64,000 bases of DNA from Sphingomonas morindae (GCF_023822065.1 NZ_CP084930.1:2930001-2994000); one strand, 5' to 3'. Positions 17,301-25,695 are shown, counted from the stretch's first letter. Translations and numbers: made by a program. Notes: a model not told the origin generated them from the letters alone.

Positions 17301-18788
17301 GTCGATGCGACCGGCCATGGCGGCTTCCTGCTCACCGGGCTCAGCGCCGGGGTGCACAGCCTTCAGGCGATCGGCACCGATGGCGCGGGCAACAGCCTTG
17401 TCGGCGCCGCCACGATCGACATCGCGGTGGGCACCACCGCCGCGATCGTCGGACAGCTGGATGCGCTCGCCGCCGACAGCGCGCTCACCACCATCATGAT
17501 CAGCGATCCGCGGCCGATCGCGCTCACCAGCATGGCCGATCTCGCCCGCTATCTGAGCTACAGCGCCGTCTTCGCCAAGGCGCAGAGCCAGACGCTCTTT
17601 TCGCTCACCGAGAGCGTGACGGCCGGCAAGGGCTATGACCAGCAGGTGCGGCTGTTCGATCTCGGCGGTCAGATGGTGCTGCTGGAGCGCTACGCGGCGG
17701 GCTTCCAGACGCTGGCGCAGACCTTCCATGGCGATCTCTCGGTCACCAGCTTCATGGCGACCGACGGCTCCTATGGCTCTTCCTACACCATCGCCGGCAA
17801 GAGCGTCGGCTCGGTCAATTACGACGCCACGTCGCACATGATCGCGTTGCAGGAGCGCTTCGCCGATGGCTGGTCGCATCGCGACACGATCGATCCGCTG
17901 ACCGGCAAGATGACCGGCAGCATCGTCTACCAGCCCGATAATTCGCGCCTGGAATGGACGATGGTGACGGGACGCGATTATGCGCAGCAGGTCACCAGCC
18001 GCGATGCCACGGGCAAGATCCTGTTCACCGCGCGCTACGATGCCGCCGGCCATATCGTGCAGTTCAGCGATACCAGCGTCGGCGGCGCCACCACGCTGCA
18101 ATATGGCAGCTCGGGCGTGCTCGCCAGCGACAAGGTGATGGCGGCCGATGGCAGCTACAGCGTTACCAGCTTCGCCGCCGATGGCGCGACGGTGACGGGC
18201 ACCAACTATTACTCCGCCAAGGGCGTCTTGCTGAGCAGCGATCTTCAGGATCCCGGCCATGCCCGGCTGGTCGCGATCAGCAGCGCGGTGGCGATGGCGT
18301 CGGGCCATGCCCATACGAGCGGCGTGCTGATCGGCACCAATGCCGATGATACGCTCACCGCCACCAGCGCGGCCACGCTGCTGGTCGGCGGCACCGGGAC
18401 CGATGTGCTGATCGGCGGCGCCGGCAATGATCTCATCATCGGCGGCCCCGGCGCGGACATCATGACCGGCGGCGGCGGCAAGAATGTCTTCTGGTTCGGG
18501 CCGGGCGACATCGCCGCGACGAGCGCCACCACCGGGGCGGATCGCATCACCGATTTCGGCCAGGGCGATCGCATCGATCTCTCGACCATGGAGAATCTCG
18601 TGGCCGGCCGGGTCGGCTTCCACTTCATCGGCGCTTCGGCGTTCGACGGCGTGGCGGGTGCGGTCCACCTCTATGAGACGGGCGGCAACACCTTCATCCA
18701 GGGCGATCTCAACGGCGACAAGGTGGCGGATTTCACCATCCAGCTCGATGGCCATCATGTGCTGAAGGCGACCGACTTCTTCTTCTGA
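14355..18788 (+). CDS. Giant RTX protein with two polysaccharide-lyase-like domains
   Basis: This 1477-residue predicted type I substrate has, in order: a first lyase-like jellyroll (residues 1-235), an Ig-like domain (about 240-320), a second lyase-like jellyroll (about 330-555), an Ig-like domain (about 565-640), a repeat module (about 660-920), a further Ig-like domain and repeat module (about 940-1310), RTX nonapeptides such as GGAGNDLIIGG near residue 1355, and a C-terminus ending DFFF. The second jellyroll keeps RSEL (near 380), GQLHQD (near 418) and WKEGIYRD (near 517); the first has lost them (ELAQ, EEGIRR). A GTG at 14367 with GAGG six bases upstream may be the true start instead of the ATG at 14355. 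The gene follows an A+T-richer 130-base leader that likely holds its promoter. Confidence 0.87.
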   Translation: MRCGVTLITPDDPSGYTLVGAQQSWSWSATDSSTFRFEVRPGDEVAYRGGLADESQISVAMPAANGIPTHIGFDLTVEPGDPNDASYLVLGELAQTASDGSVLPPPYEIGLVGDQLVIYARYIDSSGTLRAAQVYTDVNNLVRGQSYHIDITAVLDPGGNGRLVVTRDGQVVADYAGALGYTDVATSNWEEGIRRATNANTTIAADFGHTSIDMGDSVQLPATQTTFIPAPTLRINTITVADAANDLYTVKLYGAGVWRAPVSIYSNGQLIGTTTADATGNYALSVQVSGDGLHNIFAVSDDGSGRIPSASYPATFTIESASDPDVNTVGNHLVEIAGETYWVQNALKSYSLTQPEPGVMRFEVHPRDVYLWDFQNNHATTRSELWGQKVYNDGTPIQINYSLMIEPGDKNTSAFLVLGQLHQDNDSVTAGGEPDFALGMTGEHMTVTLNGTDANGKAVTKVLWTDPDAIVRGQYYNIQIQVVMDPSGNGRLVVTRDGVTLVDYTGYTGYATEKGVYWKEGIYRDYKAQETIAANFKDLVVTSGSDVTFPDKADFIPAPVLAVSAVQLTGDNVWTTVVNGTGKAGTLVTLKENGSVIGSVTIGDDGSFQTVVTMTGTGTHAISAVATDGTGRSGPASNYMRMEIGTASDIVARMDAIADAGGIGAVVLTDTHALPVASISQMNTLINRDASVLAKVQGGYNFALTTLSTSTAYDTQVETYDPTGTLVDRSRFLHGTKMYEQTFSGQTSVATTWAADGSYNQVTTVAGKTLLTQSFDSGGHLTSEVVTMPDGGREVDTYNVKTGLISKATVSRVDGQRIDVTYGVTNQNYVTQANVIIGGKTVMTGRYDASNRLVLAIDAVSGYTGASTYDPVSGILATYKLIAPDGTFSVSTYGADGRTVTGTNYYTSRGVLLSSDTRPPALIVDGITKTINLAAGLAPSLAIASITANAATSDYSVLLGGFGQVGSTMALLDNGAVIAAGKVDATGHGGFLLTGLSAGVHSLQAIGTDGAGNSLVGAATIDIAVGTTAAIVGQLDALAADSALTTIMISDPRPIALTSMADLARYLSYSAVFAKAQSQTLFSLTESVTAGKGYDQQVRLFDLGGQMVLLERYAAGFQTLAQTFHGDLSVTSFMATDGSYGSSYTIAGKSVGSVNYDATSHMIALQERFADGWSHRDTIDPLTGKMTGSIVYQPDNSRLEWTMVTGRDYAQQVTSRDATGKILFTARYDAAGHIVQFSDTSVGGATTLQYGSSGVLASDKVMAADGSYSVTSFAADGATVTGTNYYSAKGVLLSSDLQDPGHARLVAISSAVAMASGHAHTSGVLIGTNADDTLTATSAATLLVGGTGTDVLIGGAGNDLIIGGPGADIMTGGGGKNVFWFGPGDIAATSATTGADRITDFGQGDRIDLSTMENLVAGRVGFHFIGASAFDGVAGAVHLYETGGNTFIQGDLNGDKVADFTIQLDGHHVLKATDFFF

Positions 18789-18844
18789 TCCGAGCGGCGG
18801 GGGCCGGGCCGCAGCGCGGCCTGCGCCTCCGCCCCGCACCACGA

Positions 18845-18880
18845 AAAACGCCGCGCGGGCAGGGGCTCGCGCGGCGTTTT
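18845..18880. terminator. Bidirectional intrinsic terminator
   Basis: A perfect 13-bp inverted repeat (18845-18857 and 18868-18880) has a 10-base loop. Its arms begin with AAAA and end with TTTT, so either strand gives a GC stem followed by U residues. It sits between the convergent second RTX gene and the FabG-like gene and serves both. Confidence 0.88.
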
Positions 18881-18936
18881 GTCCTTTGGGAGAAGGCAGG
18901 GCGCCGGGCCGGAGCCCGCCGCCGCCGGAAACGGCG

Positions 18937-19656
18937 TCAGGCGGTGCTGCCGCCATCCACCGTCAGCACGGTGCCGGTGATCGTCGCCGCGCCGGGAGAG
19001 AGAAGATAGGCCACCGCCGTGGCGACCTGGTCCGGCGTGGGCAGGCCGAGCGGCGCGCGCCGGCGCACCGACTCCAGCTTGTCGCCCTGCAGCGCCTTGG
19101 TCATCTCGGTTTCCATATAGCCGGGGGCGACGCAATTGACCGTCACCTTGAGCTTGCCCGCCTCGCGCGACAGCGAGCGCGTAAAGCCCTCCAGCCCCGC
19201 CTTGGTGGCGCCATAGACGGCAAGGCCATGGAAGCCCGTGCTCGCGATGATCGAGCTGATGTTGATGATCCGGCCTTCGCGGCGCATCAGCATGGGGCGC
19301 ATCATATATTTGGTGAAGATGATCGGCCCGGTCAGATTGGTGGCGATCAGCGTCTCCACATCGGTGCGGTGCATGGTGGCGAGCACGCCATCCGTGCCGA
19401 TGCCGGCATTGTTGACCAGGCCATAGATCGGCCCGCGCTTCTTCAGAATGTCGCGCGCGACCTCGGCCACCTGGTCCAGATCGGACATGTCCAGCGGCTC
19501 GTAGGAGAAGCGCTCGCCATATTCGGCGCTCAGCGCGTCCGCATCGTCGGGCTTGCTCCGGCTCAGGCCGTGCACCGCATAGCCCTGTTCGAGCAGCAGC
19601 TTGACGATCGACGCGCCGAGACCGCGCGACGCACCCGTGACAACCACTGTCTTCAT
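18937..19656 (-). CDS. SDR family oxidoreductase, FabG-like 3-oxoacyl-ACP reductase
   Basis: This 239-residue short-chain dehydrogenase would reduce a 3-oxoacyl (or similar keto) group with NADPH. It has the TGASRGLG cofactor motif at residue 7, NNAG near residue 88, and the catalytic set Ser135, Tyr148 and Lys152 in YGATK. The ATG at 19656 is chosen because the Rossmann motif begins at once there; the longer open frame upstream belongs to the ligase gene. It starts two bases after the ligase stop codon and is the last gene of a four-gene operon with an acyl carrier protein, which supports an acyl-ACP substrate over a sugar one. Confidence 0.9.
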   Translation of the reverse strand: MKTVVVTGASRGLGASIVKLLLEQGYAVHGLSRSKPDDADALSAEYGERFSYEPLDMSDLDQVAEVARDILKKRGPIYGLVNNAGIGTDGVLATMHRTDVETLIATNLTGPIIFTKYMMRPMLMRREGRIINISSIIASTGFHGLAVYGATKAGLEGFTRSLSREAGKLKVTVNCVAPGYMETEMTKALQGDKLESVRRRAPLGLPTPDQVATAVAYLLSPGAATITGTVLTVDGGSTA

Positions 19657-19658
19657 GC

Positions 19659-20966
19659 TCAAATCCTCGAGATCTTGCCGGCCGCCGTCACCTCGAGCGC
19701 GTCCACGACGCGCACGGTGGCGGGCTGAGCCTCGCGTTGCAGATGGACGCGGCACCAATCCTTCACCGACTTGCGCAAAGCGTCGCGATCCGCCTCCGGG
19801 TCGCGCGGCGCGATGGTCAGGCTCAGCACGGCGCCGACAATGGGGTTGGGCTTGGCGGTGACGACGCATTCGGCGACGTCGGGATGCCGGGAGACGATCT
19901 GCTCGACATCCTCGATCTGCACCTTGGTGCCGCCGATGTTCACGGTCGAGGATTCGCGCCCGAGAAAGCGCACCCGCTCGCCGACCTGCTCCACGCGATC
20001 GCTGGTGCAGAGATAATTGTCGGCGTCGCGCTGCATGTGCGGCGCGAGATCGCGCGTGGCGGCGCCGGGCGGCCGCGCCCAGAGCAGCCCGTCGACGATC
20101 TTGAGCTGCACGCCGCCCACGCCGTCGCGCAGATAGCTGGCCGGAAAGCCCGCCTCGCCGTCGGTCACGGCGAAGCCCACGCCCACCTCGGTCGAGGCAT
20201 AGACATGGGTGAGGCGCGCATCGGGAAAGCGGCGGCGCAGCTGGGTGAGCAGCGGCTGGTCGGCGATCTCGCCGCCGAGCGTGACCTGCTTGAGCGCCAG
20301 CCCGTCCGCCTGCGGCAGCATCAGGATCTTGCGCCAGAGCGAGGGCGTCGCGGAGAGATGCGTGCAGCCCTGCGCCGCGAAGCGCGTCAGCCGCTCGGGC
20401 AGCGGCTCGTCATAGGCGGCGGCGAGCAGACGGCCGCCGCCGAGCAGCGCCTGCAGCACCACCTGGAGCCCGGCGAAGCGGCTCGGCTCGTACAATAGGC
20501 CCCAGATCGGCACGGCCATGCCGGCGCGCGGCGGCCGCACGCTGCGCGTCAGCGTATCGAGATCATGCGCGACGATCTTGGGCACGCCGGTGGTGCCCGA
20601 GGTCGTCATCAGCCAGCGCGTCGCGCCATCGGCGCGCGGCGCGGCGGGCGCGGCCTCGATGGTCCGCGTCTCCGCGTCGCGGATCAGCCGCGTGCACCCG
20701 GCCGCCGCGGCGCGTTCGGCGGCGACGTCATCGGGCAAAGCGGGCGCGAGCAGGAGCAGCGCGCTCGCGCGCCCGTCCAGCGCGAAGAGGTGCCGCACGA
20801 AGAGCAAAGGATCGTGCAGCTGCAAGGCCACGGCCGAACCGGCGGCGATCGCCGGCAGGTCCGCGTGCAGCGCCTCTGCGACCGTCAGCCGGTCGATCGC
20901 GTCCTCGACGAGGACATGATCGCCGGCCAGGCCGGTCGCGGCGAGCCGATCAGAGAGGCGCGCCAC
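19659..20966 (-). CDS. AMP-dependent acyl ligase, probably loads the adjacent ACP
   Basis: This 435-residue class I adenylate-forming enzyme activates a carboxylic acid as acyl-AMP and transfers it to a thiol. Motifs seen are TTSGTTGVPK near residue 130 (P-loop), YASTEVG near residue 260, a DR and GRESSTVNIGG region near 335-345, and GKISRI at the extreme C-terminus with the catalytic lysine. It is shorter than acyl-CoA synthetases (about 500-550) and similar to compact acyl-ACP ligases. The GTG at 20966 overlaps the end of the ACP gene by 17 bases; a TTG at 20993 is an alternative. The acid used is unknown. Confidence 0.87.
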   Translation of the reverse strand: MARLSDRLAATGLAGDHVLVEDAIDRLTVAEALHADLPAIAAGSAVALQLHDPLLFVRHLFALDGRASALLLLAPALPDDVAAERAAAAGCTRLIRDAETRTIEAAPAAPRADGATRWLMTTSGTTGVPKIVAHDLDTLTRSVRPPRAGMAVPIWGLLYEPSRFAGLQVVLQALLGGGRLLAAAYDEPLPERLTRFAAQGCTHLSATPSLWRKILMLPQADGLALKQVTLGGEIADQPLLTQLRRRFPDARLTHVYASTEVGVGFAVTDGEAGFPASYLRDGVGGVQLKIVDGLLWARPPGAATRDLAPHMQRDADNYLCTSDRVEQVGERVRFLGRESSTVNIGGTKVQIEDVEQIVSRHPDVAECVVTAKPNPIVGAVLSLTIAPRDPEADRDALRKSVKDWCRVHLQREAQPATVRVVDALEVTAAGKISRI

Positions 20967-21213
20967 TGGCGTGTTTCTCGTAGAACGCCACAAAGTCGCC
21001 GAAGGTGCGCGGATAGACCGCGTTCTCGTCGGCGGTAAAGGGATCGAAGCCCAGCTCCTCGTCGAGCGCGGTCACCAGCACGGCGAAGGCCATGCTGTCG
21101 AAGCCGGTCTCGAGCAACACCGTGTCGTCCTTCAGCTCGGGCGGCGGCGTATCGTGATCCTCGCTCCACATCTCGTTGAAGAGCTGGAGGATACGGTCCC
21201 TGATCTCGCTCAT
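20950..21213 (-). CDS. Acyl carrier protein
   Basis: This 87-residue carrier protein carries the phosphopantetheine attachment site as GFDSMAF, with Ser40 as the modified residue. It is acidic and four-helix in pattern, as expected for ACPs. It is not the housekeeping AcpP, which has a DSLD motif and sits beside fabF/fabD. It lies between an acyltransferase (ATGA overlap with that gene's stop) and an AMP ligase (17-base overlap), so it probably carries the acyl group that the module attaches to a sugar. This role is inference. Confidence 0.88.
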   Translation of the reverse strand: MSEIRDRILQLFNEMWSEDHDTPPPELKDDTVLLETGFDSMAFAVLVTALDEELGFDPFTADENAVYPRTFGDFVAFYEKHASGAPL

Positions 21214-21704
21214 TGCTGGTCATCCGTTGCTGGAGTGGCGGCGGGCAGAGCGGCCGCGCTGGCGCCCGCGATCCGCTTGCCGAATTCGCCGGTCATGATG
21301 TCCTTCTCGATCACGCGGGCGGGATTGCCCATGACGATCGAGTGGGACGGAACGTCGCGCATCACCACCGCGCCGGTGCCGATGATGCAATGGTCGCCGA
21401 TGGTGACGCCGGGCATGATGGTCGCGCGGGCGCCGATGAAGCAATAATCGCCGATCCGCGTCTCGCGGTGCACGCCGTTGACGAAGTCATGCGTGAGAAT
21501 CGCGGAGCCGAAGGCGCAGGCGCTGTGCTTGCCGATGATGACGCCGGCCGGATTGGTCCGGTCGATCTTCGTGGTCAGCGAGACCCGGCTGCCTTCGCCG
21601 ATCTGCGTGCCCCACAGCACATTGTAATAGTTGCGAACGAGCCCAATCAGCGTCTCGTGCGCCTTGGTGCGGATGCGAACGAGCGGATTATGTCGCGTCT
21701 TCAT
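21210..21704 (-). CDS. Hexapeptide-repeat O- or N-acyltransferase
   Basis: This 164-residue left-handed beta-helix transferase is of the LacA/WcaF/NeuD-like type. Repeated [LIV]-G-x-x imperfect hexapeptides run from about residue 40 to 125 ([39 protein letters not shown]), with His in LTHDF near residue 66 as a likely catalytic base. The ATG at 21704 is used because the reading frame upstream lacks family similarity. It is the first gene of the operon with ACP, ligase and FabG-like reductase. It may accept an acyl group from that ACP rather than from acetyl-CoA. The target glycan is presumed to be the exopolysaccharide repeat. Confidence 0.86.
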   Translation of the reverse strand: MKTRHNPLVRIRTKAHETLIGLVRNYYNVLWGTQIGEGSRVSLTTKIDRTNPAGVIIGKHSACAFGSAILTHDFVNGVHRETRIGDYCFIGARATIMPGVTIGDHCIIGTGAVVMRDVPSHSIVMGNPARVIEKDIMTGEFGKRIAGASAAALPAATPATDDQQ

Positions 21705-21850
21705 GTATCTGCTGGCCCCCGGCTGATGATGGCCGGCCACCCCGCGCCGAAACGGGGGTGCGCCGGGCGACGCCCTGGCGTTTCTGCATTGCGGGGGCGC
21801 ATGCGTCAAGTCGAGCGAACGAGTTTATGTTGCGATGCAAGATAAGCCGC

Positions 21851-23206
21851 TCAGGATCGCAGCGTCGCCGCCTCCATCGTCCGCCGCGCCGCGATCGGCG
21901 CCGGCTGGCGCGGCGCCGGCCGCGTCGCGCGCCGCTCCAGTCGGCCCACGCGCAGCGCGATCGAGGCCCAGACGAGCAGGAAGACGCCCGTCGTGCCCGG
22001 CTCCTCGAACTCGACCTCCGACATGGAGCGGATGATCAGCACGACCAGAAAGGCGAATGGCAGGCTCGCCTGCGCCGCGCGCGGATCGAACAGCAGGTCG
22101 CGAAAGCCGGTCGCCAGCGAGCGCAGCAGGTCGAAGGCGATCGCGAGCAGGCCGAGCAGCCCGACCTGCAGCCACAGGTCGAGCCAGTTATTGTGGGTGT
22201 GCAGGGCCATATAGCCGACTTCGGTCCAGATGCCCTCGCGTTCGGGCGTATCCATCTGCCAGAAGGCATAGCCATAGCTGCCCAGCGGCCGCTTCTGGAT
22301 CAGGTCCCACACCGCCGACCAGACTTCGGTGCGCCCCGTCAGCGTCAGATCGCGTCCGATCATGGCGGCGATCAGCTCGGGCGCCGCCTGCACCAGCATC
22401 GTCAGGCTGATCAGCGCGAAGACGATGATGCCGACCACGAGCAGCCGGATCTCGGGCCGCATGATGCGGGCGCCGCGCAGCAACAGGGTGAGGCCGAGCG
22501 CGGCGCTGACGGCGAGCACGGCCGTCATCGAGTCCGCCATTACGATCATGAAGGCGCAGGTCAGCCCGCACACGACCGCCAGCCGCCGGTCGATCAGCCG
22601 GTCCAGCCAGCCGACCGTCGCGGTCAGCAGCCCCAGCGAATAGACGAAGCCCGCCGTGTTCTTGTGCCCGAGCGCGCCGCGCCACGCGGAATCGTACATG
22701 CCGCCGAGATTGCTGTGCCCGAGACCGGGAAAGGCCGCGCCCATCACGATCGACAGCAGCGCCGAGATGGTGAAGGCGATCGCCATCAGCCGGATCATCG
22801 CGCGATAGGGATAGAGCTGCGCGTAGAGCACCGCCAGGCCGATCGGCGGCAGCAGCCGCAGCGCGCGATTGGCGGCGGCGCCCGGCTCGGGCGAATAGGC
22901 CAGGCTCAGCGCGACGGCCAAGAGATAGACATAGATCGCGATGTCGTGCCGGATCTTGGTGCGCCGCCGCAAGGCCACATAGACGACCCCGACGCTCGCG
23001 GAGATCAGCACCAGCAGCACCGGCATCAGCTTGGAGGAGCTGAACTCCTGCTCGTTAAAGGCGCCCGCGAAGAAATAGGTCTCGGGGGGATAGAAGGTGC
23101 CCATGATCGGCACCACGAGCATGGCGACCACCCAGATGGCCAGCCACAATTCGGCCCGGCCGCGCAGCTGGAGGCGGGAGGCGGTCGTTCCGGTCGAGGG
23201 GGTCAA
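21851..23206 (-). CDS. O-antigen ligase/polymerase family protein (ExoQ-like), tandem copy 1
   Basis: This 451-residue inner-membrane protein has about eleven helices. It carries WRGALGHKNTAG near residue 175, GRDLTLTGRTEVW near residue 295 and YGYAFWQ followed by HTHNNWLDLWLQVG near residues 320-360, the Wzy_C pattern of ExoQ-type exopolysaccharide polymerases. A TTG at 23206 with GGGAG seven bases upstream is the best start; a longer form from a TTG at 23260 would overlap the preceding gene. It is a clear paralogue of the gene immediately upstream. It is the last gene of the operon that starts at the deacetylase. Confidence 0.85.
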   Translation of the reverse strand: MTPSTGTTASRLQLRGRAELWLAIWVVAMLVVPIMGTFYPPETYFFAGAFNEQEFSSSKLMPVLLVLISASVGVVYVALRRRTKIRHDIAIYVYLLAVALSLAYSPEPGAAANRALRLLPPIGLAVLYAQLYPYRAMIRLMAIAFTISALLSIVMGAAFPGLGHSNLGGMYDSAWRGALGHKNTAGFVYSLGLLTATVGWLDRLIDRRLAVVCGLTCAFMIVMADSMTAVLAVSAALGLTLLLRGARIMRPEIRLLVVGIIVFALISLTMLVQAAPELIAAMIGRDLTLTGRTEVWSAVWDLIQKRPLGSYGYAFWQMDTPEREGIWTEVGYMALHTHNNWLDLWLQVGLLGLLAIAFDLLRSLATGFRDLLFDPRAAQASLPFAFLVVLIIRSMSEVEFEEPGTTGVFLLVWASIALRVGRLERRATRPAPRQPAPIAARRTMEAATLRS

Positions 23207-23234
23207 AAGGATACTCCCGCTAATCGGCGAAATC

Positions 23235-24554
23235 CTAGGTGAAGTGGCGCGCCCTTGCAACGCTTGGCGCCGGCCGCGCTGCGATCCCGTCCCGCAGGCG
23301 CAGCGCGAGCGACGCCCAGATCAGCCAGAACAGGCCGTTGACGTTGGGTTCGGAAAACTGCACCTCGCTGCCGCTGCGGACCAGCAGCACCACCGATACG
23401 GCGAAGGGGATGCTGGCGGTCGCCACCGCGTCGGCCCGCGCGAGCCGGATCAGCCCGGTCGCGATCGATCGCAGCAGGTCCAGTCCCACCACGATCATGC
23501 CGAACAGCCCTACCTGCAGCCACAGGTCGAGCCAGCTATTGTGCGCGTGCGAAGCGACATAGGCGATGACCTTGAAGATATGGGCGCGCTCGGGCGTGTC
23601 GATCTGCCAGAAGGCATAGCCCCAGCCGCTCAGCGGCCGCGCCTCGATCAGCGTCCAGACTTCCGACCAGATCAGCGTCCGGCCGGTCAAAGTCAGGTCG
23701 CGTCCCACCATCGCGGCGAGCAGATCGGGCATGCTCAGCGCCAGCATCAGCGCGCTCAGCAGCAGCCCCGAAAAGGCGCCGAGCAGCAGCAGCCGCACCG
23801 TGCCCGGCAGCAGCGCCGCGCCGCGCAGCGCGAGCGTGAGGAAGAGCGCGCTCGCGCCCGCGACCAGCGCGGTGGCGGAGTCGGACTTGACCGCGATCAG
23901 CGCGCACAGCAGCCCCGTCGCCAGCGCCAGCCGGCGATCGGCCAGCCGATCGATATAGGCGAGCCCCGCGATCAGCCCGCCCAGGCCATAGACGAAGCCG
24001 GCGGTGTTCTTGTGTCCGATCGCGCCGCGCCAGCTCGTCTCGTAAGGCCCGCCCATATGGGCCAGCCCGAGCACGGGGAAGAAGGCCACCATCACCAGCG
24101 AGCAAAGGGCGGACAGCAGGAAGGCCACCAGGAACAGGCGGATCATGCGCCGCATCGGGTAGATTTGCGCGGCCAGCATGGCGAAGCCCGTCAGCGGCAG
24201 CAGCCGCAGCCAGCGGTTCAGCGCCTCGGCGAAGGCGGGCGATTGGGCGAGGCTGGTCGCCACCGTGGCGAGGTAGAGCAGCGCGAGGACGGAGAGGCGC
24301 GGCCGCCGCACGCGCGCCAGCAGCAGCCAGACCAGCGCCTGGCTCGCGCTCATCGCCAGCAGCAGCACCGGCATGATCGCGGAGGGCTCGAAGCTTTGTT
24401 CGGCGATGCTGTAGCCGGTGAAGAAGTAGCTTTCCGGCGGGTAGAAGGTGGTCAGCACCGGCATCATCAGCATCAGCACCACCCAGGCGTCGAGCCAGAG
24501 CGAGGGCGGCAGGAAGCGGACGGGGGTGGTCAGGGTTTCCGGCGCGGGGCGCAT
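23235..24554 (-). CDS. O-antigen ligase/polymerase family protein (ExoQ-like), tandem copy 2
   Basis: This 439-residue polytopic inner-membrane protein matches its downstream neighbour throughout: FYPPESYFF near residue 38, WRGAIGHKNTAGFVYGLG near residue 172, GRDLTLTGRTLIW near 285, WGYAFWQIDTPER near 310 and HAHNSWLDLWLQVG near 335. It is likely to polymerise or ligate undecaprenyl-linked glycan repeats at the periplasmic face. The gap to copy 1 is 28 bases and to the upstream acyltransferase 49 bases, consistent with one operon. Which of the three Wzy-like proteins in the locus is the main polymerase cannot be told from sequence. Confidence 0.86.
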   Translation of the reverse strand: MRPAPETLTTPVRFLPPSLWLDAWVVLMLMMPVLTTFYPPESYFFTGYSIAEQSFEPSAIMPVLLLAMSASQALVWLLLARVRRPRLSVLALLYLATVATSLAQSPAFAEALNRWLRLLPLTGFAMLAAQIYPMRRMIRLFLVAFLLSALCSLVMVAFFPVLGLAHMGGPYETSWRGAIGHKNTAGFVYGLGGLIAGLAYIDRLADRRLALATGLLCALIAVKSDSATALVAGASALFLTLALRGAALLPGTVRLLLLGAFSGLLLSALMLALSMPDLLAAMVGRDLTLTGRTLIWSEVWTLIEARPLSGWGYAFWQIDTPERAHIFKVIAYVASHAHNSWLDLWLQVGLFGMIVVGLDLLRSIATGLIRLARADAVATASIPFAVSVVLLVRSGSEVQFSEPNVNGLFWLIWASLALRLRDGIAARPAPSVARARHFT

Positions 24555-24603
24555 GTCGATCTCCGGCAGCGCGTGATGCGCGACGGGACATGCCAGCGGA
24601 CGA

Positions 24604-25695
24604 TCAGGCGGTGCGTCGCGGCTCCGGCACCAGCCGCCCGACCAGCGCGACGAGGCGCCGCTCGAGCAGCAGATGATAGCCCACGCCCACCGTCACGGCG
24701 ATGGCGGCGAGAAGCAGCGACGCGACATCGGGCGGCAGCGCGCGGCCGCCGAGACGGACCACGGCCTGGCAGCCGAACGAGAGCAGAACCGGGTGGACCA
24801 GATAGATGGCGAAGGAGGCCGCGCCCAGCAGGCGCGCCAGCGCCGGCAGCCGGATCGGCCGGCGGCGTTCCAGCTCGGCCGTGCCCAGCACGAACAGCAC
24901 CGAGGGAATGCCGAAGGCCATGCGCCCGCGCAGCGGATCGTCCTGCACGTGCAGCGCGAACAGCATGAGCGCGAGAAAGCTCGCCACGCCGATCAGCACC
25001 AGCAGTCCCGGCGCGGGGATGGGGTAGCGCGCCAGCACCAGCGCGCTCGCCACCCCCATCATGAATTCGAGATTATAGGGGCTGAGCAGGAAGCCGATCG
25101 GGAAGGGCTGCGGCGGCAGCGCGGCATAGGCGATCAGGATCGCCGCCGCCCAGATCGGCAGCGCGATCAGCGCCCGCCGGCCGGCGAAGATGATGCAGGC
25201 GAACAGCGCGTAGAAGAAGATCTCGTAGGTCAGCGTCCAGGCGACGCCCAGCACCGGCTGCACCGGATTGGGCAGGAGCAGCAGCGAGCGCAGGATGTTG
25301 GCCGGATCATGCTTGGTCGGATCGCCGCCCGCGGGGAAGGCGAGGTAGAGCAGGATCAGCGGAATGGTCACACCCCAATAGGGCGGGTAGATGCGCAGGA
25401 AGCGTTTGCGCGCGTAGTTGCCCAGCCGCTCCGGTCGGCCAAGATCGCCGCGATGCACCCAGGTGATGATGAAGCCCGACAGGACGAAGAAAAAGTCCAC
25501 GCCGACATTGAAGTTGCGGAAATGGCCCGCAAAGGGCTCGGCGCCCCAGAAGCGCGGCTCGCGCATGATGCTGCCGCTGTGATGCAGCACCACGAAGATG
25601 GCGGCGAAGGCGCGGCCCAGCTCGATCGCGCCGAACTTCAGGCCCGGCCGGGTCGTGCGGGTGGCGGCCGTTCCGGCCACGGAAACGCCTTCCAT
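24604..25695 (-). CDS. Acyltransferase 3 family protein (OafA/ExoZ-like)
   Basis: This 363-residue inner-membrane acyltransferase has about ten helices. It opens with GAIELGRAFAAIFVVLHHSG near residue 22, the family start with the catalytic HH-type histidine, then NVGVDFFFVLSGFIITW near residue 60 and RKRFLRIYPPYW near residue 90. Such enzymes transfer acetyl, succinyl or pyruvyl-like groups to sugars of surface polysaccharides. The ATG at 25695 shares one base with the stop codon of the upstream glycosyltransferase (TGATG). Acetylation of the locus's exopolysaccharide is the likely role. Confidence 0.9.
   Translation of the reverse strand: MEGVSVAGTAATRTTRPGLKFGAIELGRAFAAIFVVLHHSGSIMREPRFWGAEPFAGHFRNFNVGVDFFFVLSGFIITWVHRGDLGRPERLGNYARKRFLRIYPPYWGVTIPLILLYLAFPAGGDPTKHDPANILRSLLLLPNPVQPVLGVAWTLTYEIFFYALFACIIFAGRRALIALPIWAAAILIAYAALPPQPFPIGFLLSPYNLEFMMGVASALVLARYPIPAPGLLVLIGVASFLALMLFALHVQDDPLRGRMAFGIPSVLFVLGTAELERRRPIRLPALARLLGAASFAIYLVHPVLLSFGCQAVVRLGGRALPPDVASLLLAAIAVTVGVGYHLLLERRLVALVGRLVPEPRRTA

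Noticed and set aside
14292-18956. Minus-strand open frame of 1554 codons opposite the second RTX gene
   Set aside because: Same reason: an antisense shadow of a long high-GC gene that spans past the terminator at 18.85 kb.
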